The position numbers and the translations under genes were made by a program. A stretch of 64,000 nt of DNA. Source: an uncultured Winogradskyella sp. (GTDB taxonomy: Bacteria; Bacteroidota; Bacteroidia; Flavobacteriales; Flavobacteriaceae). The notes under the pieces are model-generated. The model was not told the origin of the DNA, did not search any database, and saw only the letters and a program-made list of their open reading frames with translations. The number at the start of each line of letters is the position of its first letter. Within the stretch, counting starts at the first letter, position 1. Of this stretch, positions 26,313-35,552 are shown one piece after another. Location: contig NZ_CANMXL010000003.1 in NCBI RefSeq assembly GCF_947501905.1, positions 558,001-622,000 of the forward strand, given 5' to 3'.

Positions 26313-29300
26313 ATGTATTTAATTTTTGATACTGAAACTACAGGTTTACCTAAGCGCTGGAATGCACCCATAACGGATACAGATAACTGGCCAAGAGCTA
26401 TACAAATTGCTTGGCAGTTGCATGACGAAATGGGTAACTGTATTGAGCATCAGGATTATTTGATAAAGCCAGACGGATTTAATATTCCGTATGATGCAGA
26501 GAAAATTCATGGTATTTCTACAGAATTGGCTCAAGAGCAAGGTATAGCTTTAGCTGAAGTTTTAGAAAAATTCAACATTGCTATGTCTAAAACAAAATTT
26601 ATTGTTGGGCAAAATGTTGGATTTGATGTAAATATCATGGGTGCTGAGTTTGTGCGTGGAGATATTGCAAATCCACTGCAAGAATTACCAGTTTTAGATA
26701 CATGTACTGAGCATACTGCGACCTTGTGTCAAATTCCAGGAGGTCGTGGCGGGAAATTTAAACTCCCAACTTTAACGGAGTTACATCAATTTTTATTCGA
26801 CACACCTTTTGGCGAAGCGCATAATGCAACTGCAGATGTAGAAGCCACAACACGTTGTTTTTTAGAATTAGTAAGGCGAAGAGAATATACAAAAGAGCAG
26901 CTCGATGTTCAGCCAGATTATTTTGAAGAGTTTGCCCAAGCAAACCCTTCAAAAGTTGAGGGCATAAAGCTAAAACATGTTAATCTTAAACGTGAGAGTG
27001 CAAAGATTAATGAGCGTCTTCAGAAAGAGCAGGTAGATGTTATTCCGGTAGAAACTAATAAAGAGGCTGCTGCTAAACTTGCTGACGTTGATTTTGTGCA
27101 TTTGCATAATCACTCGCAGTTTTCTATTCTTCAATCTACCATAAGTGTAAAGGATTTAGTGACTGCTGCGGCTAATGAAAATATGCCAGCAGTAGCTTTG
27201 ACGGATCACGGTAATATGATGGGCGCATTTCATTTTGTAAGTGCGGTTTCTAATCATAATAAAGGTGTAAAAGCGCAACATGCCGAAGCAGAAGAACATG
27301 GAGAAACCAAAAAAGGCAATATCATAAAACCAATTATTGGTTGTGAGTTTTTTGTATGCGAGAATCATGAAGATAAAACCCGAAAAGATAATGGCTACCA
27401 AATTGTACTCTTAGCTAAAAATAAAAATGGCTATCACAATTTAGCCAAGTTATCTTCTGCAGCCTTTACAAATGGGTTTTACTATGTGCCTAGAATAGAC
27501 AAATCCCTTATTGAAAAATACAAACAAGATTTAATCTGCCTAACAGGGAACCTTTATGGTGAAGTACCAAGCAAGGTTTTAAATATTGGAGAAAAACAAG
27601 CCGAAGAAGCTTTAATGTGGTGGAAAGATGCTTTTCAAGACGATTTGTATATCGAGCTTATGCGTCACAATCAAGAGGACGAAAATCGTGTAAATCAAGT
27701 CTTAATCCAATTTTCGAAAAAGCATGATGTAAAACTCATTGCTACAAATAATACGTATTATGTAGAGCAGGAAAATGCTAATGCCCATGATATTTTACTT
27801 TGTGTTAAAGACGGAGAAAAGCAAGCCACACCAATAGGACGAGGACGTGGTTACCGATATGGATTACCAAATCAAGAATATTATTTTAAGTCTTCAGAAG
27901 AGATGAAGGCTTTGTTTAGAGATATTCCTGAAGCTATTGTCAATATTCAGGAAGTTGTAGATAAAGTCGAAGCTTATGAGTTAGCAAGAGATGTGTTATT
28001 GCCAGCTTTCGATATTCCGGATGAATTTAAAGATGAAGAAGATAATGTTGATGGCGGGAAACGAGGAGAAAATGCATACTTAAAGCACCTCACATATGAA
28101 GGTGCAAAAAAGCGTTATGGGGATATTACACCAGAAATAAAAGAGCGTTTAGACTTTGAATTGAGCGTTATTCAGAATACAGGTTATCCAGGATATTTCT
28201 TAATCGTAGAAGATTTTATTCGCGAAGCCAGAAATATGGATGTATCTGTTGGTCCGGGACGTGGTTCTGCAGCTGGTTCTGTAGTTGCATATTGTCTTTG
28301 GATTACAAATATTGATCCCATTAAATACGATTTACTTTTTGAGCGTTTCTTAAATCCAGATCGTATAAGTATGCCAGATATTGATATCGATTTTGATGAT
28401 GAAGGTCGTGGTCGTGTTATGCAATATGTTATTGATAAGTATGGTGCCAATCAAGTGGCTCAGATTATTACTTACGGAACTATGGCAGCTAAATCTTCAA
28501 TCAGAGACACAGCTCGTGTGTTGGACTTACCATTAAATGAAGCTGATCATATTGCGAAACTGATACCAAATATGTCCAAACTTGGAAAAATATTTGGGAA
28601 AAGTGAAAAAGAACTCGCAGGAAAATTCAGAGCGGAAGAACTAGATAAGGTTAATCAACTCCTCAATATTTCTGATGGAGAAGATTTACAAGCCGAAACC
28701 GTAAATCAAGCAAGAGTCCTTGAAGGCTCAGTAAGAAATACAGGTATTCATGCCTGTGGCGTCATTATTACGCCAGGTGACATTACCAATTATGTTCCAG
28801 TATCTGTTGCAAAAGATTCCGATTTATATGTAACGCAGTTTGATAACTCGGTGGTTGAGAGTGCAGGGTTGTTAAAGATGGACTTCTTAGGATTAAAAAC
28901 ATTGACGCTTATTAAGGATACGGTTAAGATTGTAAAAGCAAAACATGGTATTGAACTTGATCCTGAGAATTTTCCCTTAGATGATGAAGAAACTTATGCG
29001 CTTTTCCAGCGTGGAGAAACCGTAGGGATTTTTCAGTATGAATCTCCTGGTATGCAAAAGCATATGAAGCATTTGAAGCCGACGGTTTTTGATGATTTAA
29101 TTGCAATGAACGCGCTCTATCGTCCTGGTCCAATGGAGTACATTCCAAGTTTTATTAGACGTAAGCATGGCGAAGAAGATATTATTTACGATTTACCCGA
29201 AACTGAAGAATACCTAAAAGAAACTTACGGAATTACAGTGTACCAAGAGCAAGTAATGTTGCTCTCTCAAAAATTGGCTGATTTCACTAAAGGTGAAGCT

Positions 29301-30698
29301 GATGTACTCCGTAAAGCTATGGGTAAAAAACAAAAGGCTGTACTTGATAAAATGAAACCCAAGTTTATCTCTCAAGCAGCTGCAAAAGGTATGGATGAGC
29401 AAAAACTTGAGAAAATCTGGAAAGATTGGGAAGCTTTTGCAAGTTATGCCTTTAACAAATCACACTCCACTTGTTATGCATGGATTGCCTATCAAACGGC
29501 ATATTTAAAAGCGCATTATCCTGCCGAGTATATGGCAGCTGTATTGTCTAATAACATGAATGATATTAAGTCCGTAACCTTCTTTATGGAAGAATGTAAG
29601 CGTATGCGCTTACCTGTTTTAGGGCCGAGTGTTAATGAAAGCTATTATAAATTCTCAGTAAATAAAGATAATGCCGTTCGTTTCGGGATGGGAGCCATAA
29701 AAGGAGTAGGTCATGGCGCAGTAAAAACTATTGTACAGAATAGGAAAGAAGACGGTAATTACAAGTCTATTTTTGATTTGGCAAAACGTATTGATTTACG
29801 AGCGGCAAACAAAAAATCATTTGAAGGCTTGGCTAATGCCGGTGGGTTTGATTGTTTTGATGATACACATCGCGCTCAATATTTTGCTCATGATGGCGAT
29901 GGGATTACATTCTTAGAAAAGGCCATGAAATATGGCGCAAAGCATCAAGAAAATGAAAATTCAGCCCAAGTAAGTTTATTTGGTGAGGCTAGTGGTGTTG
30001 AGATAGCGGAGCCTCAGGTGCCGCCATGTGAAGATTGGGGAACCATGGAAAAATTATCTCGTGAAAAAGAAGTTGTTGGTATTTATATTTCTGGACATCC
30101 TCTAGATGATTTTAAAATAGAAATGAAGTCTTTTTGTAATAGTGTAGTTGCAGATTTTAATGATTTAGAAGCTGCAGTAAACCAAAACTTAAAGTTTGGA
30201 GGTGTAGTTACAGATGTGCAACACCGTATCAGTAAACAAGGCAAAGGATGGGCCATATTTACGATAGAAGATTATACAGATAGTTTCGATTTTAGAATTT
30301 TTGGAGAAGATTATTTAAAGTTTAGACACTTCTTAGTTCAAAATTCGTTTGTGCATGTGCAAGCTTTTGTAAAAGAAGGTTGGATAAATAGAGATACTGG
30401 TAAAAAAGGAGATCCTCGAATTCAGTTTAATAATTTTCAGTTACTACATGATGTTATGGATACTTATGCTAAGAAGTTGTCTGTACAATTAGATATTAAT
30501 GAATTAAAGGAAAATACCGTTCAGAATTTAGAGGAGATGTTTAGGATTCATCAAGGTACAAATTCATTATCTTTTATAGTATATGACAGTGAAGACAAGA
30601 TAAAGCTTAATATGCCTAGCCGAAAGCAAAAAGTTAAAATTTCTCAAGAATTATTAAATACGCTGGCTGAAAATGATATTAAGTATAAGTTGAATTAA
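26313..30698 (+). CDS. dnaE: DNA polymerase III alpha subunit with fused N-terminal 3'-5' exonuclease
   Basis: The 1461-residue replicative polymerase begins with a DnaQ-type exonuclease: IFDTETTGL at residues 4-12 (Exo I), GQNVGFDVNIM near 98 (Exo II) and HNATADVEAT near 170 (Exo III). A PHP domain follows (HLHNHSQFSILQS near 266), then the polymerase with GPGRGSAAGS near 648 and the catalytic PDIDIDFDDEGRG near 690, helix-hairpin-helix and an OB-fold (about 1270-1350). Proofreading is thus in the same chain as polymerisation, the known arrangement of Flavobacteriia. The gene stands alone. Confidence 0.97.
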   Translation: MYLIFDTETTGLPKRWNAPITDTDNWPRAIQIAWQLHDEMGNCIEHQDYLIKPDGFNIPYDAEKIHGISTELAQEQGIALAEVLEKFNIAMSKTKFIVGQNVGFDVNIMGAEFVRGDIANPLQELPVLDTCTEHTATLCQIPGGRGGKFKLPTLTELHQFLFDTPFGEAHNATADVEATTRCFLELVRRREYTKEQLDVQPDYFEEFAQANPSKVEGIKLKHVNLKRESAKINERLQKEQVDVIPVETNKEAAAKLADVDFVHLHNHSQFSILQSTISVKDLVTAAANENMPAVALTDHGNMMGAFHFVSAVSNHNKGVKAQHAEAEEHGETKKGNIIKPIIGCEFFVCENHEDKTRKDNGYQIVLLAKNKNGYHNLAKLSSAAFTNGFYYVPRIDKSLIEKYKQDLICLTGNLYGEVPSKVLNIGEKQAEEALMWWKDAFQDDLYIELMRHNQEDENRVNQVLIQFSKKHDVKLIATNNTYYVEQENANAHDILLCVKDGEKQATPIGRGRGYRYGLPNQEYYFKSSEEMKALFRDIPEAIVNIQEVVDKVEAYELARDVLLPAFDIPDEFKDEEDNVDGGKRGENAYLKHLTYEGAKKRYGDITPEIKERLDFELSVIQNTGYPGYFLIVEDFIREARNMDVSVGPGRGSAAGSVVAYCLWITNIDPIKYDLLFERFLNPDRISMPDIDIDFDDEGRGRVMQYVIDKYGANQVAQIITYGTMAAKSSIRDTARVLDLPLNEADHIAKLIPNMSKLGKIFGKSEKELAGKFRAEELDKVNQLLNISDGEDLQAETVNQARVLEGSVRNTGIHACGVIITPGDITNYVPVSVAKDSDLYVTQFDNSVVESAGLLKMDFLGLKTLTLIKDTVKIVKAKHGIELDPENFPLDDEETYALFQRGETVGIFQYESPGMQKHMKHLKPTVFDDLIAMNALYRPGPMEYIPSFIRRKHGEEDIIYDLPETEEYLKETYGITVYQEQVMLLSQKLADFTKGEADVLRKAMGKKQKAVLDKMKPKFISQAAAKGMDEQKLEKIWKDWEAFASYAFNKSHSTCYAWIAYQTAYLKAHYPAEYMAAVLSNNMNDIKSVTFFMEECKRMRLPVLGPSVNESYYKFSVNKDNAVRFGMGAIKGVGHGAVKTIVQNRKEDGNYKSIFDLAKRIDLRAANKKSFEGLANAGGFDCFDDTHRAQYFAHDGDGITFLEKAMKYGAKHQENENSAQVSLFGEASGVEIAEPQVPPCEDWGTMEKLSREKEVVGIYISGHPLDDFKIEMKSFCNSVVADFNDLEAAVNQNLKFGGVVTDVQHRISKQGKGWAIFTIEDYTDSFDFRIFGEDYLKFRHFLVQNSFVHVQAFVKEGWINRDTGKKGDPRIQFNNFQLLHDVMDTYAKKLSVQLDINELKENTVQNLEEMFRIHQGTNSLSFIVYDSEDKIKLNMPSRKQKVKISQELLNTLAENDIKYKLN

Positions 30699-30755
30699 AG
30701 AAATATATGGTAGGTTAGATAAGATCCTATCTTATAATATGGATGTAATTGTAAT

Positions 30756-31187
30756 CTAAGTACTTAGTTCAATATGTTGTATCAATTTTTCCGCAATAAA
30801 CATATCCCAAGTGCTTGAACACACATCATAACAATGTAATTGTGGTGATAGACCAACTTGATGAAAATTTATTGTAGTTTCAGATTCATCTTCGATAATC
30901 TGCCAATGCAATACATGTCCAATCCATTCTTTGTTAAAGCCAGGCTCTCCATCTATGCATTTCCATACTAATTCTGAATTTGGAGTAAATTCTAAAATTT
31001 TAAAAGTCCACCAATACCCATTTTCAAAATGAATAGTGAATTGACCATCTGCTTTTTGGATAGAGTCTGTTGTTTTGGACCACCACAGATGAATATTATC
31101 CGTTAAAGCTTTAAAGACATTCTCAGCTGTAGAAACTACTTTAATCTGTTTTCTATAATCTAAATCCGATGAGCTATTATCATGCAT
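30756..31187 (-). CDS. SRPBCC (AHSA1-like) domain protein
   Basis: The 143-residue protein has the START/SRPBCC fold pattern: STAENVFKALTDNIHLWWSK, FTIHFENGYWW and a C-terminal helix. The family binds hydrophobic ligands; the ligand is unknown. Its start overlaps the ArsR-type gene by 8 bp. It is the third gene of a coupled unit in which an ArsR regulator is enclosed by two SRPBCC genes. Confidence 0.85.
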   Translation of the reverse strand: MHDNSSSDLDYRKQIKVVSTAENVFKALTDNIHLWWSKTTDSIQKADGQFTIHFENGYWWTFKILEFTPNSELVWKCIDGEPGFNKEWIGHVLHWQIIEDESETTINFHQVGLSPQLHCYDVCSSTWDMFIAEKLIQHIELST

Positions 31188-31509
31188 TTTTGTTAGCGTT
31201 TAAGTAGTTGTCTAAACTATTTAGCGAATCATCCCAGAACTGTGCATAGAATTGCATCCATTTATTAACTTCTTTCAGGGGTTTTGGGTTTGCTAAGCAA
31301 AATCGATTTCTACCATCTTCTTTCATTTTTACCAAACCAGCATCATTAAGTATTTTAATATGCTTAGTAACCCCTTGACGACTCATGTCGAATTGTGTTG
31401 AAATTTGGGTGATAGATATTGATGAGGCTGCAAGTACTAAAGCATGAAAAATTTCACGTCTTGTAGGGTCAGCAATGGCTTTAAATAGTTTTGTAATATT
31501 ATCCTGCAT
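31180..31509 (-). CDS. ArsR-family transcriptional regulator
   Basis: This 109-residue protein is a winged-helix regulator: IADPTRREIFHAL near residue 11 and FDMSRQGVTKHIKILNDAGLV near 41-62 as recognition helix and wing. No cysteine metal site is present, so it is probably not a metal sensor. It overlaps both neighbours (8 and 11 bp), and such regulators coupled to AHSA1-type proteins are a frequent bacterial pair. It probably regulates its own operon. Confidence 0.88.
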   Translation of the reverse strand: MQDNITKLFKAIADPTRREIFHALVLAASSISITQISTQFDMSRQGVTKHIKILNDAGLVKMKEDGRNRFCLANPKPLKEVNKWMQFYAQFWDDSLNSLDNYLNANKNA

Positions 31510-31924
31510 TGACTTCTTCTTTTAAATAGTCTGTTAAACCATTAATGCAATTATCCCAACCACCATTAAAACTATTAAACATTTCAATAGCAGTTTCACC
31601 TGAGTAGTTTTCAATACCCGAGTGTTCTAAATAGAGTTTGGTGCCATTTTTAAAAGATTCTAGCTTCCACGTAACAGTAGTTGTGGCTGGAGTGTCTTTA
31701 ACAACCCATGTGTAGATGAGTGTGTAAGGATTGGCTTCTAAAACTTCGCCAATGATAGGTGAGCAATTTTCACCAGACGAATTAAAGGTGTATTTATAGC
31801 CTTTTTCAGGCTTAAAATCTGCTTCGAGAAACCATGTTGAGATTTCTTCGGCTTTAGTAATGGCATCCCAGATTTGACCGATAGGATGATTAAACACTTT
31901 TTCTTTTGTTATTGTTTTGCTCAT
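31499..31924 (-). CDS. SRPBCC (AHSA1-like) domain protein
   Basis: The 141-residue protein is a typical activator-of-Hsp90-ATPase-like SRPBCC domain: KVFNHPIGQIWDAIT, AEEISTWFLEADFKPEKG and a C-terminal GGWDNCINGLTDYL helix. Ligand and role are unknown. It is the first gene of the unit; a clear TAnnTTTG box was not found upstream. Confidence 0.87.
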   Translation of the reverse strand: MSKTITKEKVFNHPIGQIWDAITKAEEISTWFLEADFKPEKGYKYTFNSSGENCSPIIGEVLEANPYTLIYTWVVKDTPATTTVTWKLESFKNGTKLYLEHSGIENYSGETAIEMFNSFNGGWDNCINGLTDYLKEEVNAG

Positions 31925-32021
31925 AATGTTCGTTTTTTTGATTTATATGCAACTTTATGGTTGCTAAATTAAATAAATAAATTTAATAAGCAACTAAAAG
32001 GTTGCGTATTTTAATTTTGAA

Positions 32022-32127
32022 TTGCGCAAAGGATGGAAGTGGCATCCTTTTTTGTCGGGTGGCTGAGGTTACTCGAAGCCAAGAGCAAAAAAGATATAAC
32101 GAACAGCCTGACCCTTGGGTTGCGCCA
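32022..32127 (+). ncRNA. Candidate structured RNA or dispersed folded element
   Basis: The 329 bp between the SRPBCC gene and trxA hold no gene but this foldable segment. TTGCGCAA at 32022-32029 can close against TTGCGC at 32120-32125. Inside, AAAGGATG/CATCCTTT (32028-32050) forms a hairpin followed by T6, GGCTGAG/CTCGAAGCC (32061-32080) forms a second, and GGGTGGCTG can alternatively pair with CAGCCTGACCC. From memory, similar sequences recur between genes in Flavobacteriaceae; whether it is an RNA and its strand are not certain. Confidence 0.4.
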
Positions 32128-32253
32128 TAAAATAGCTATATTGTCAGTCAATAAGTGCATAACCAAAACAAATAATGTGATTGTAAGGTTTGGCAGAATT
32201 TTTGACTAATATTGCATATTAAACTGAAGTAGAATACAATTAAAATAAATATT

Positions 32254-32571
32254 ATGGCATTAGAAATAACAGATGCAACTTTTGAAGAGCAAGTATTAAA
32301 TAGCGATAAGCCAGTAATGGTAGATTTTTGGGCTGCATGGTGTGGACCTTGTCGTATGGTTGGACCAATCATCGATGAGATTAGTACTGAATACGATGGT
32401 AAAGCTGTTGTAGGTAAAGTAGATGTAGATGCTAACCAAGAGTTTGCTGCTAAATACGGCGTAAGAAACATCCCAACTGTATTGGTATTTCAAAACGGAG
32501 AGGTTGTTGGTCGTCAAGTAGGTGTAGCACCAAAAAATGCTTACTCTGAGGCATTAGACGCGCTTTTATAA
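32254..32571 (+). CDS. trxA: Thioredoxin
   Basis: The 105-residue protein is a classical thioredoxin with the active site WAAWCGPCRM near residues 28-37, the cis-Pro in NIPTVLVF near 75 and normal length. It reduces protein disulfides in the cytoplasm, kept reduced by thioredoxin reductase encoded elsewhere. A strong terminator separates it from the DUF58 gene. Confidence 0.97.
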   Translation: MALEITDATFEEQVLNSDKPVMVDFWAAWCGPCRMVGPIIDEISTEYDGKAVVGKVDVDANQEFAAKYGVRNIPTVLVFQNGEVVGRQVGVAPKNAYSEALDALL

Positions 32572-32594
32572 TAAATACATCTAAAAGAAATGAT

Positions 32595-32626
32595 AAAAGG
32601 TTTGCCAATACGGCAAACCTTTTTTA
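32595..32626 (+). terminator. Terminator of trxA
   Basis: AAAAGGTTTGCC and GGCAAACCTTTT form a perfect 12-bp stem with a 5-base loop, followed by a T tract, 23 bp after the trxA stop. Confidence 0.9.
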
Positions 32627-32639
32627 GTTTCGGTAACTC

Positions 32640-33569
32640 ATGGATTTACAAAAAGAACTTAATAAAGCTGGAGGCTTTAAAAATCTAGAATTGTTAGCTA
32701 AACAAGTTGTTGAAGGTTTTATTGCTGGCATGCATAAAAGTCCGTTTCATGGGTTTTCGGCAGAATTTGCAGAACATAAAATTTATAACCAAGGCGAAAG
32801 TACTAAACATATAGATTGGAAACTATATGCCAAAACGGATAGATTGTATACTAAGAGATATGATGAAGAGACAAACCTACGATGTCATCTTATTCTAGAT
32901 AATAGCTCGTCAATGCATTATCCTGAGTTGTCTCATAATTCAATAAGTCATCTTAACAAAATAGGCTTTTCGTCTTTGGCATCGGCATCCTTAATGCATA
33001 TTCTTAAGAAGCAGAGAGATGCTGTTGGTTTAAGCATTTATAGTGATAAATACGATTTCTATTCGCCTGAAAAAGGAAGTGAACGCCATCACCACATGCT
33101 ATTGTCTAAGTTGAGTGTTGCCGTTTCAAATAAGACAGCATCAAAAACGACAGAAACTTATAAATACCTGCATCAAATTGCCGAAAAGATACATCGGCGT
33201 TCTTTAATTTTTGTATTTACAGATATGTTTCAAACGTCTGAAGATGATGAAAAAATATTTGAAGCATTAAGACATCTAAAGCATAACAAGCACGAAGTAG
33301 TTGTATTTCACGTTTTCGATAAGCTAAAAGAGCTCGCTTTTGATTTCGATAACAGACCCAAACGTTTTGTAGATGTAGAGACTGGAGAGACTATAGATTT
33401 GTATCCGGATACTATTAAAGAGAATTATGAAAAAGCAGTTTCTGAGTATTTTGATAACCTAAAATTACGCTGTGGCCAATACAGGATAAAGTATGTAGAA
33501 GCCGACATCAATAAAGGTTTTGACAAGATACTTACCACATATATGATTGAACGGCAAAAATTTATATAA
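32640..33569 (+). CDS. DUF58 domain-containing protein (vWA-like)
   Basis: The 309-residue protein has the DUF58 signature HIDWKLYAKTDRLYTKRYDEE near residue 59 (cited as family pattern) and a vWA-like fold with LILDNSSSM near 85 (MIDAS-type DxSxS) and LIFVFTDMF near 190. DUF58 proteins usually act with MoxR AAA ATPases and BatA-type proteins in periplasmic or envelope processes; the MoxR partner is not next to it here. It lies upstream of tRNA-Asp on the same strand. Confidence 0.88.
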   Translation: MDLQKELNKAGGFKNLELLAKQVVEGFIAGMHKSPFHGFSAEFAEHKIYNQGESTKHIDWKLYAKTDRLYTKRYDEETNLRCHLILDNSSSMHYPELSHNSISHLNKIGFSSLASASLMHILKKQRDAVGLSIYSDKYDFYSPEKGSERHHHMLLSKLSVAVSNKTASKTTETYKYLHQIAEKIHRRSLIFVFTDMFQTSEDDEKIFEALRHLKHNKHEVVVFHVFDKLKELAFDFDNRPKRFVDVETGETIDLYPDTIKENYEKAVSEYFDNLKLRCGQYRIKYVEADINKGFDKILTTYMIERQKFI

Positions 33570-33643
33570 ATAAAGAATATTTTTTTCCATTTAGTTTGCG
33601 GAATTAAAAATGCAATGTATATTTGCCCTCGCAATTAAGCAAC

Positions 33644-33717
33644 GGTCTGGTAGTTCAGTTGGTTAGAATATCTGCCTGTCACGCAGGGGGTCGCGGGTTC
33701 GAGTCCCGTCCAGACCG
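33644..33717 (+). tRNA. tRNA-Asp (anticodon GTC)
   Basis: The 74-nt sequence folds as a cloverleaf: acceptor GGTCTGG (33644-33650) pairs with CCAGACC (33710-33716), discriminator G at 33717, the D-arm contains AGTTCAGTTGGTTAGA, the anticodon loop CTGTCAC holds GTC at 33678-33680, and GGTTCGAGTCC is the T-arm loop. CCA is not encoded. Terminator-like hairpins follow. Confidence 0.97.
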
Positions 33718-33721
33718 CAAA

Positions 33722-33772
33722 TCCCGAAAGCTTTCGGGAGCTATAAGGCTCTAAGAAATTAGAGCTTTTTTT
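33722..33772 (+). terminator. Double hairpin terminator after tRNA-Asp
   Basis: The perfect palindrome TCCCGAAAGCTTTCGGGA (33722-33739) is followed by a second hairpin, GCTCTAA/TTAGAGC (33748-33765), with T7 directly after it. The remaining 185 bp to the next gene contain no feature I can name. Confidence 0.8.
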
Positions 33773-33957
33773 AGCAGCAAAGATGTTGTGTTGTTCTAGG
33801 AGAAATCCTAGAGTAGTTGTAAGATTCCTAAGCGATTAGGATTTTACCAATGAGAAGCTTTCCTTTTTTCTTTATAGAAAATTGGGATGCTTTTTTGTTT
33901 TGTATTACTTGTGTCTCTATATGTATAAGCAATGAGATGAAACGTTTTAAAGCTAGA

Positions 33958-35088
33958 TTACCCCATTACATTGCTCAACTCAAACATTGGTAAATACATA
34001 GCTACCAGTATAAAGCCAACAAAAACACCAACAATAAGGATGATAGTAGGTTCTAAAATTGTAGAAAGCATTTTAGAGCGTTGTTGTACTTTGGTATTGT
34101 ACTGTTGGTTAAGACGCTCAAACATGTATTGGGTTTGGTTGGTTTCCTCAGCAACTTTTACAAGTGCAATCATCTTTTCATCAAAGATGTTATGTTTAGA
34201 AAGACTTAAACTTAATGATTTACCTTTTAGTAATTCTAATTCTATAGCTTCTAGAGCTTGGGTTAAGGGTTGATACCGTATCATTTGTTTTACAAGCTTA
34301 ATGCTATTTACTACAGGGACTTTTGATGCGGTTAGTAAAGCCACTGCTTGCGTGAATTGCGATAAGTAAACCGTTTTAATAAAGTCTCCAATGAATGGGA
34401 TTTTACTCAGTAATACATCTTTAAATTTTAAGTATTTAGGATTTTCTTTTAGTAGTAGTATTGTAATAATTATACCAACTATGCTTAGTAAAATAAACCA
34501 TCCGTACTCTTGTGTTTTTTGAGATAAAGACATCACAAAAAGCGTTATACCAGGAAGTTCAGCATTTTGCTGTTTAAATATATCTTGAAACATAGGCACA
34601 ACAAACTGTAGCATAAATATAACGACCAGCAAAGCCGTAGAAATGATTATTGCTGGGTAAGTAAGTCCGTTTATCAGATGTCTTCGCTGTTCATTTTTGC
34701 GAGAAAAGAAATCACCTAATTGCTTTGTAATTTCTGCTGTTCTACCAGTTTCTTCTCCAATTTTTAAGGAGTAATATTCATATCTAGAGAATGATTTTAA
34801 ATCTTTCACAGAATCGGACAAACTCTTACCAGAAATAACATCTGTAAGCATTGTATTAATGATGTCTTTGTTGTGTTTGTTTTTTTGAGAGTTGTAAAGT
34901 AATTCTAGAGTTTCCTTTAAGTTAACACCTGCATTTAATAGTACACTTATCTCAGTATAGAAGTCTTCTTTGACTTTGTTAGAAAATCCTTTTTTAAAAA
35001 GCACAATTTCTTTTTCAAGGAAAGACGTCTTTTCTTTTGAAGCTACTTTGGATTTGGACCGTTCTATGTTAGCTAGATTAAATGCCAT
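33958..35088 (-). CDS. Type II secretion / type IV pilus inner-membrane protein (GspF/PilC-like)
   Basis: The 376-residue protein contains two T2SSF domains (about residues 40-160 and 245-365), each ending in hydrophobic segments, with the usual family pattern ETGRTAEI and a three-helix membrane core. Such proteins are the platform on which the ATPase drives pseudopilus assembly. It overlaps the preceding pseudopilin by one base and is the last gene of a six-gene minus-strand operon. No ATPase gene is nearby. Confidence 0.88.
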   Translation of the reverse strand: MAFNLANIERSKSKVASKEKTSFLEKEIVLFKKGFSNKVKEDFYTEISVLLNAGVNLKETLELLYNSQKNKHNKDIINTMLTDVISGKSLSDSVKDLKSFSRYEYYSLKIGEETGRTAEITKQLGDFFSRKNEQRRHLINGLTYPAIIISTALLVVIFMLQFVVPMFQDIFKQQNAELPGITLFVMSLSQKTQEYGWFILLSIVGIIITILLLKENPKYLKFKDVLLSKIPFIGDFIKTVYLSQFTQAVALLTASKVPVVNSIKLVKQMIRYQPLTQALEAIELELLKGKSLSLSLSKHNIFDEKMIALVKVAEETNQTQYMFERLNQQYNTKVQQRSKMLSTILEPTIILIVGVFVGFILVAMYLPMFELSNVMG

Positions 35089-35552
35089 TACTTGATAAAT
35101 TGATTAGCATCACTGCGTTTATAAACGAAGAGTATCTTCTCATTCGGAGATTTGCCTAAAGCGAGTTTTAAAGCATCAATGGTTCCTGAATTTGCAATAT
35201 TTCCATTAAAATAAAACGCTTTTGATTTTAGCTTAATATTGAATGTATCTTTTACTTTCACGATGTAATCATTAGAAAAATGATAATTCACCGAATCTAT
35301 TTCAGATTTTAATTTAAGAGTAGATTGCTTGCTATCATACTTAGCAATAGGATATCTATTTAAATCGATCCATAAAGATTGTTCTAACTGTATTAAAGCA
35401 GTATTCGCAGTCATATGTTTTTGTATTGACCACATATGCTTTTGTACCATATTTAATACAGAAAATGCCATTCCAGCAACTATTGCGGTTATTATAATGG
35501 TGACTAATAGTTCTTGAAGGGTAAAAGATTTTATTTTATTGTCAATAGTCAT
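35088..35552 (-). CDS. Pseudopilin with type IV prepilin-like N-terminus
   Basis: The 154-residue protein begins with a short basic leader and a long hydrophobic helix (KIKSFTLQELLVTIIITAI), the shape recognised by prepilin peptidase, which would cut before FTLQELL and methylate Phe. The rest has no recognised domain. It overlaps the gene before it by 11 bp and the GspF-like gene by one base, so it is an operon member and probably a minor subunit of a pseudopilus. Confidence 0.8.
   Translation of the reverse strand: MTIDNKIKSFTLQELLVTIIITAIVAGMAFSVLNMVQKHMWSIQKHMTANTALIQLEQSLWIDLNRYPIAKYDSKQSTLKLKSEIDSVNYHFSNDYIVKVKDTFNIKLKSKAFYFNGNIANSGTIDALKLALGKSPNEKILFVYKRSDANQFIK

Noticed and set aside
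33644..33717. tRNA-Asp as attachment site of the mobile element
   Set aside because: It lies 18 kb from the recombinases, with the pilus-like operon and other genes between, and no copy of its 3' end was seen elsewhere in the window.
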